Positions 59,835 to 64,000 of a stretch of DNA of 64,000 nucleotides are shown here, one piece after another. How positions within the stretch are numbered: position 1 is the stretch's first letter; every line of letters begins with the position of its first letter. The stretch spans positions 3,340 to 67,339 of the forward strand of contig JAZUFE010000019.1 of assembly GCA_045640525.1 (NCBI GenBank). The letters run 5' to 3'. The notes below the pieces were generated by a model. It did no database searches. It was not told where the DNA came from and worked only from the letters and a program-made list of their open reading frames with translations. Origin of the DNA: JAILLW01 sp045640525 (lineage in GTDB: Bacteria; Bacillota; Clostridia; Lachnospirales; Lachnospiraceae). A program made the translations under genes and the position numbers.

Positions 59835-60932
59835 ATGAGAAACATAACCTTGAGCAAGCAAATACTTTCCGTATTGCTGATATTTACAATATTATGTTGC
59901 ACATCCTGCGGCGTCGATACAGGCCAAGCGCCTGTAAATACCGACAATGCCCTCGAGTATACGGACGATTGCGGTCGAAAAATCATGATACCTTCCGACA
60001 TAGACAGCATAGTTGCATCCGGACCGTTGTCACAGATTATTCTTATGTCTATTGCTCCGGAAATGATGAGAGGACTTGCTGTTAAATGGGATGATTCCGC
60101 AGTCGGCATCATATCCGAAGAGTATCTTAATTTACCTGTTCTTGGGCAGCTGTATGACTCATCCAATCTTAATATCGAAGAACTTGTTTCGGTCGCACCC
60201 GATCTTATCATTGATATCGGTGAAGCCAAGCCTTCGCTCATCGAAGATATGGATAAACTTCAGCAACAAACCGGTATTCCGGTTATTCATATTGAAGCTT
60301 CACTTGGAACAATGCCGAAAACATATGAAACATTGGGAGTATTGCTTAACAAAGAAGAAAAGGGAAAGATATTGTCGCAATTTCTTGGCGATACATATGA
60401 TAGAACCATACACATATTGGATAAAATAGGCACAAATAAAGTGAAAACTCTTTATATTACAGGCAATAACGGGGAGTCTGTAGTTATGAAAAACTCATAT
60501 CATTCGGAAATAATAGATATGATTACCGATAACCCGGCTCTATCCGATACCGTTTCAGCCAAAGGTCTTGGTACGGAAGTGTCCATCGAGCAGATCGCAC
60601 TTTGGAATCCCGATTTGATAATATTTTCTTCCGATACTATGTACCAAAATATAAAGAACATGCCTGCCTGGAAGGAATTGGAAGCCATACGAAACGGCAA
60701 TTATGTACTTGTTCCGTCAAGTCCGTATAACTGGCTCGGTACACCACCTTCCGTTCAAATGTATCTTGGCATGATATGGCTTACCGGAATATTGTACCCA
60801 CAATACTGTGATTACGATATTAAAGCAAAAATATGTGAATACTATCGCTTATTCTACGGATGTCAGCTAACAGATGAGCAATATGAACGCATAATTACCG
60901 GTACGGAGGTGAAACAGTGCACGCACTTATAG
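59835..60932 (+). CDS. ABC importer solute-binding lipoprotein (iron/cobalamin/oxyanion type)
   Basis: A 365-residue class III (TroA-like) binding protein anchored by a lipobox near the N-terminus (CTSC). After a Sec signal, YTDDCGRKIMIPSDIDSIVA begins the mature fold; a long backbone helix joins the two lobes. PYNWLGTPPSVQMYLGMIWL near residue 296 is a pattern I associate with binding proteins for molybdate, tungstate or iron chelates, but the ligand cannot be fixed. The permease and ATPase are encoded convergently at 61366-63158. No ribosome binding site precedes the ATG. Confidence 0.8.
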   Translation: MRNITLSKQILSVLLIFTILCCTSCGVDTGQAPVNTDNALEYTDDCGRKIMIPSDIDSIVASGPLSQIILMSIAPEMMRGLAVKWDDSAVGIISEEYLNLPVLGQLYDSSNLNIEELVSVAPDLIIDIGEAKPSLIEDMDKLQQQTGIPVIHIEASLGTMPKTYETLGVLLNKEEKGKILSQFLGDTYDRTIHILDKIGTNKVKTLYITGNNGESVVMKNSYHSEIIDMITDNPALSDTVSAKGLGTEVSIEQIALWNPDLIIFSSDTMYQNIKNMPAWKELEAIRNGNYVLVPSSPYNWLGTPPSVQMYLGMIWLTGILYPQYCDYDIKAKICEYYRLFYGCQLTDEQYERIITGTEVKQCTHL

Positions 60933-61453
60933 TCGGTGAGAAAAATATCGGTAAATCAACTTTGATTCAAAAGATTATCCTGCAATTGAATTGTAAAGTC
61001 TGCGGATATCTGACGGTTAAAGAAGACAATATTAAAGATGAGCTCGGAAGAAATCCCATATATATTTATGAATACGGAAAAAGTCGCATTCAATCAAAGA
61101 ACAATCTCATCGGATACAGTGACGGCAGACACTGCATAAGTTTCAAGGAAATATTCGACAGGTCCGCATCAATACTGTCCTGTGCACGTACCGACGGCGA
61201 CATTGTGGTAATGGATGAAATCGGTACCATGGAAGCGAATTCGGATATCTTTTGTCTGGAAGTTCTTACGTGTCTTGACGGATCCAAACCCGTAATTGCT
61301 GCTGTCAAAAATCGACACACACCTTATTTGGATCAAATAAGAAATCACCCGAATTGTAAAGTTTTTTATATAGACGAATCTAATCGGGATGAACTTGCAA
61401 AAGAAGTAATTGAATATTTATATGCCTCAAGTTCTTCCATATCAACCCCGTAA
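60917..61453 (+). CDS. THEP1-like nucleoside triphosphatase
   Basis: A 178-residue P-loop protein of the NTPase_1 (THEP1) family. Walker A is GEKNIGKSTLIQKI near residue 7, then CGYLTV typical of the family, and Walker B IVVMDEIGTMEAN near 98. It hydrolyses NTPs in vitro in known homologues; the biological role is unclear. The start is GTG with a GGAGG site inside the end of the binding protein gene, so the two are coupled. Its 3' end overlaps the convergent ATPase gene by 88 bases. Confidence 0.78.
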   Translation: MHALIVGEKNIGKSTLIQKIILQLNCKVCGYLTVKEDNIKDELGRNPIYIYEYGKSRIQSKNNLIGYSDGRHCISFKEIFDRSASILSCARTDGDIVVMDEIGTMEANSDIFCLEVLTCLDGSKPVIAAVKNRHTPYLDQIRNHPNCKVFYIDESNRDELAKEVIEYLYASSSSISTP

Positions 61454-62154
61454 AGAGCTAAAATAAGCGAACTGTCCACTATATCCTCCGCCTTGCCGAA
61501 AGCCAGTTCCTTACCGTCTCGCATCGCAAGTATCTTTGAAGAATAAGAGCATGCCTGCTCAGGATCATGAGTGGACTGAATGACAGTATAACCACTATTG
61601 GTCAAGGTTTTCAAAGTTTTCATCAATCGAATCTTATTACCAAGATCCAAATTGGCAGATGGCTCATCCATAATCAAAATTTTCGCCTGCTGCGCAATAG
61701 CTCTGGCAATCAACGTCATCTGTCTTTCTCCACCGGAAATATTGGCATAATTCCGATCTCTTAAATGATATATATCCATGATTTTCAGCGCTTCTTGTGC
61801 ATATTTAATCTGGTCTTCCCCCGGCATCGACAATTTGCTTACTTGAGCTGTAGTTCCCATAAGCACCATTTCGAAAACCGTATAATTGAATACAGGATTA
61901 TGAGATTGCGGGATATAAGCTATCTTTTGGGCAATTGTGCCAAGCGTCATATCTTTTATTGACTTTCCGTTAATGACTACATTACCTCTTTCGGGTTCCA
62001 AAAGTCCCAGAATACATTTGAACAGAGTACTTTTACCTGCTCCGTTGGGTCCGAGTACGGAAATTAATTCACCCTCTTCGGCCCTAAAAGAAATACCCTT
62101 CAAAACCGGATGGTCTTTATATGAAAAATATATATTATCAACTTCCAAACTCAT
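61366..62154 (-). CDS. ABC importer ATP-binding protein (FecE/BtuD type)
   Basis: A 262-residue ATPase. Walker A is GPNGAGKSTLFK near residue 37, signature ISGGERQMTLIARA near 140, Walker B ILIMDEPSANLDLG near 160 and switch His in QSTHDPEQ. It energises the FecCD-type permease, whose stop overlaps its start as ATGA. The C-terminal 30 residues (from about GVDMEEL) extend past the usual end of the family and are antisense to the end of the NTPase gene. Confidence 0.88.
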   Translation of the reverse strand: MSLEVDNIYFSYKDHPVLKGISFRAEEGELISVLGPNGAGKSTLFKCILGLLEPERGNVVINGKSIKDMTLGTIAQKIAYIPQSHNPVFNYTVFEMVLMGTTAQVSKLSMPGEDQIKYAQEALKIMDIYHLRDRNYANISGGERQMTLIARAIAQQAKILIMDEPSANLDLGNKIRLMKTLKTLTNSGYTVIQSTHDPEQACSYSSKILAMRDGKELAFGKAEDIVDSSLILALYGVDMEELEAYKYSITSFASSSRLDSSI

Positions 62155-63158
62155 GAACGATTACCACCTCTCACAATCAGGTAGATGAAAAACGGGGCAC
62201 CTATTATGGATGTCAAAATTCCGATAGGTATTTCATTGACGAAAAGACACCTTGAAATATCATCCACAATCAGCAAGAAGATAGCACCCATGAGCATAGA
62301 AGCCGGCAATAATTTCTTATAATCATCACCTACTGCTTTTCTTGCCATATGCGGAATAACCAAACCTATCCAACCGATTACACCGCTTGTAGCAACACAT
62401 GCGGATGTAACCAAAGTAGCCGCTGCAATAATCAGCATTCTTAAAATTCTTGTGTTAACACCCATTGTACGGGCTTGTTCATCTCCCAAAGTCAGAATGT
62501 TAATACGCCAACGCATAAGAAACAGAACTATAAGACCGATTATCATGGGAACGGCTGCGAACAACAAATCTTCGGGCATAATGCCGTTCAGACTTCCCAT
62601 AAGCCAATAGGTAATAGCCGGAAGTTCATCACTTGGATCTGCCACAATCTTAATAAAGGAAACTCCGGAAGAAGCCAGGGAACTGACCATAATTCCCGCA
62701 AGAATGAAACCCAACGTCCGTTTACCGCGGATGTTGTTTCCGATAATAACTACAATAAGAACCGTAATAAGACCGAAAGCAAAAGACAGAATCATTACGG
62801 AAGTATTTCCAAGATTCAAAAGAATAGCCAGGGCTGCTCCAAAAGCCGCTCCGTTCGATGCACCCAAAAGATCCGGAGCTGCCATGGGGTTTTGAAAAAC
62901 ACCCTGATAAGAAGCACCGGCCGCAGACAAGGCGCAACCGACAAGACATGCCATTATAACACGCGGTAATCTGCCATATAACAACAAAGATTCCTGAGAA
63001 GCCGTCCAAAACGGCTCAATTCGAAAGATTTTCGAGCCTACAATTCCCCAAAACTCTCGAACAGATATCGGATATCTGCCAAGCACAAATGATATTACTA
63101 TCAATCCCACCAACAGCACCGCCATAATCAAAATTGTCAGTTTATAATGTTTCTTCAT
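62151..63158 (-). CDS. ABC importer permease (FecCD/BtuC family)
   Basis: A 335-residue permease with about ten membrane spans. Family landmarks are LYGRLPRVIMACLVGCALSAAG near residue 55, the QGVFQNPMAAPDLLGASNGAAFGA stretch near 82 and GWIGLVIPHMARKAVGDDYKKLLP near 260. It imports iron chelates, cobalamin or oxyanions. The longest frame opens with TTG at 63182; the first ATG at 63158 is used here, and neither has a strong ribosome binding site. Confidence 0.87.
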   Translation of the reverse strand: MKKHYKLTILIMAVLLVGLIVISFVLGRYPISVREFWGIVGSKIFRIEPFWTASQESLLLYGRLPRVIMACLVGCALSAAGASYQGVFQNPMAAPDLLGASNGAAFGAALAILLNLGNTSVMILSFAFGLITVLIVVIIGNNIRGKRTLGFILAGIMVSSLASSGVSFIKIVADPSDELPAITYWLMGSLNGIMPEDLLFAAVPMIIGLIVLFLMRWRINILTLGDEQARTMGVNTRILRMLIIAAATLVTSACVATSGVIGWIGLVIPHMARKAVGDDYKKLLPASMLMGAIFLLIVDDISRCLFVNEIPIGILTSIIGAPFFIYLIVRGGNRS

Positions 63159-63185
63159 AAATTCATCTATCTTGTACTGCAAATG

Positions 63186-63204
63186 ATATCATATTTTATG
63201 ATAT
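63186..63204. promoter_or_regulatory. Palindrome over the divergent importer/exonuclease promoter region
   Basis: ATATCAT and ATGATAT pair around 5 bases. A plus-strand TATACT box (63202-63207) overlaps its right arm, 36 bases before the exonuclease start, and TATGAT occurs on the minus strand toward the permease gene. A metal- or effector-responsive operator for the importer is possible. Confidence 0.4.
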
Positions 63205-63242
63205 ACTTCTGTATTGTGTAAATACCATAAGGAGAAAATGGA

Positions 63243-63998
63243 ATGAAGAAATTTGTATCATGGAATGTTAACGGATTAAGAGCTTGTAAAGATAAAGGCT
63301 TCTTGGAATATTTCGAACAATTGAATGCCGATATTTTCTGTTTGCAGGAAACCAAATTGCAGGAAGGTCAGATTGATTTGGATTTGGACGGATATTATCA
63401 ATATTGGAATTATGCCGAAAAGAAAGGTTATTCGGGAACTGCCATATTTACCAAAGAAGAACCTGTCAGTGTTAAGTATGGACTCGGAATAGAAGAACAT
63501 GACCATGAAGGCAGAGTAATAACTCTTGAATATCCGGACTATTACTTCATTACCGTATATGTTCCCAATTCAAAAGAAGATCTTTCAAGATTGGAATACA
63601 GAATGACTTGGGAGGATGATTTCTTAAAGTATGTTAAGGAGCTTGAAAAGAACAAACCTGTAATATATTGCGGTGATTTAAACGTAGCACATAAGGAAAT
63701 TGATTTGAAAAATCCCAAGACCAATCGCCACAACGCCGGTTTTACGGATGAAGAGAGAGCTAAATTTGATAATGTAGTAAACAGCGGACTTATTGATACT
63801 TTCAGGTATTTCTATCCTGATAAAGAACAAATATATTCCTGGTGGAGTTACCGGTTTTCGTCAAGAAGTAAAAATGCCGGATGGAGAATTGATTATTTTG
63901 TTGCATCCGAAAGTCTGAAGGATCGATTAAAGGATGCCAAGATACTTACGGATATAATGGGATCGGACCACTGTCCCGTAGAATTGGATATAGAATGA
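63243..63998 (+). CDS. Exodeoxyribonuclease III / AP endonuclease
   Basis: A 251-residue Mg-dependent exonuclease and AP endonuclease for base-excision repair (ExoA/XthA family). Landmarks: FVSWNVNGLRAC, CLQETKLQEGQ with the metal-binding Glu, YCGDLNVAHKEIDL near residue 140, YSWWSYRF, and GWRIDYFVAS followed by the catalytic SDHCPVELD at the C-terminus. It has an AAGGAG site. Divergent from the ABC importer permease. Confidence 0.96.
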   Translation: MKKFVSWNVNGLRACKDKGFLEYFEQLNADIFCLQETKLQEGQIDLDLDGYYQYWNYAEKKGYSGTAIFTKEEPVSVKYGLGIEEHDHEGRVITLEYPDYYFITVYVPNSKEDLSRLEYRMTWEDDFLKYVKELEKNKPVIYCGDLNVAHKEIDLKNPKTNRHNAGFTDEERAKFDNVVNSGLIDTFRYFYPDKEQIYSWWSYRFSSRSKNAGWRIDYFVASESLKDRLKDAKILTDIMGSDHCPVELDIE

Positions 63999-64000
63999 TG

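Noticed and set aside
1..64000. tRNA or rRNA genes
   Set aside because: No intergenic segment showed a cloverleaf-like pattern with a GGTTCGAATCC-type T-arm or rRNA-like sequence. Short intergenic spaces leave little room.

Overview
The window reads as chromosome from a low-GC, anaerobic Firmicute, most likely family Lachnospiraceae (gut or rumen Clostridia). This is inferred from gene content, not from a marker gene: no rRNA or tRNA gene was seen. Supporting points are a split transketolase, a stand-alone AICAR transformylase paired with an archaeal-type PurO IMP cyclohydrolase, a minimal SufC/SufB-like Fe-S pair, a short archaeal-type ProRS with a C-terminal Cys cluster, and secreted or lipid-anchored polysaccharide enzymes (GH5, GH13, CE2-like esterase). 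Most genes lie on the minus strand in long, tightly packed runs with ATGA or TAATG junctions.

Layout. 1-3.7 kb: transketolase N-terminal subunit (cut by the window edge), galactokinase, pyruvate kinase and two tiny membrane-peptide ORFs. 3.7-12.2 kb: a membrane protein, a lipoprotein, a CE2-like esterase, a heterodimeric ABC exporter, the SufB/SufC-like pair and an HD-GYP protein. 12.2-17.9 kb: last two steps of IMP synthesis, then an ABC-2 transporter whose second permease is only half length. 17.9-25 kb: GH13 amylase, then ftsH-hpt-tilS-divIC-rqcP-hup, the conserved Firmicute housekeeping block. 25-32.4 kb: PEGA lipoprotein, CCA-adding enzyme, hybrid histidine kinase, two-receiver protein, proS. 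32.4-38.7 kb: O-antigen-ligase-like protein, pseudouridine synthase, FAD dehydrogenase (+), araD and an FGGY pentulose kinase.

38.79-41.34 kb is a repeat-built island bounded by a perfect 26-bp direct repeat. It holds one secreted-protein gene, three copies of a roughly 260-bp element built from four 37-nt palindromic modules spaced 35-15-35, two arrays with a 40-bp period and a 130-bp imperfect palindrome. It is the least explained part of the window.

41.4-48.8 kb: two-component system, DNA polymerase IV, MATE exporter, GNAT acetyltransferase, GH5 cellulase, S-adenosylhomocysteinase. 48.9-53.8 kb: small membrane protein, SPFH protein, MTA/SAH deaminase-like amidohydrolase, 2-hydroxyacid dehydrogenase, a membrane protein and a YitT protein; with ahcY this suggests SAH/MTA handling. 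53.9-59.7 kb: glmS behind an F420-ligase-like gene, a divergent LysR regulator, and pgi. 59.8-64 kb: an iron/cobalamin/oxyanion-type ABC importer split over two convergent transcripts with a THEP1-like NTPase, then exonuclease III.

Together the genes cover sugar entry into glycolysis and the pentose pathway (galK, pgi, pyk, tkt, araD, FGGY kinase), glucan breakdown, purine synthesis and salvage, translation quality control and envelope functions. Several starts were moved from the longest ORF to an internal ATG with a good ribosome binding site. Four or five genes have a -10 box 6-8 nt before the start and may be leaderless.
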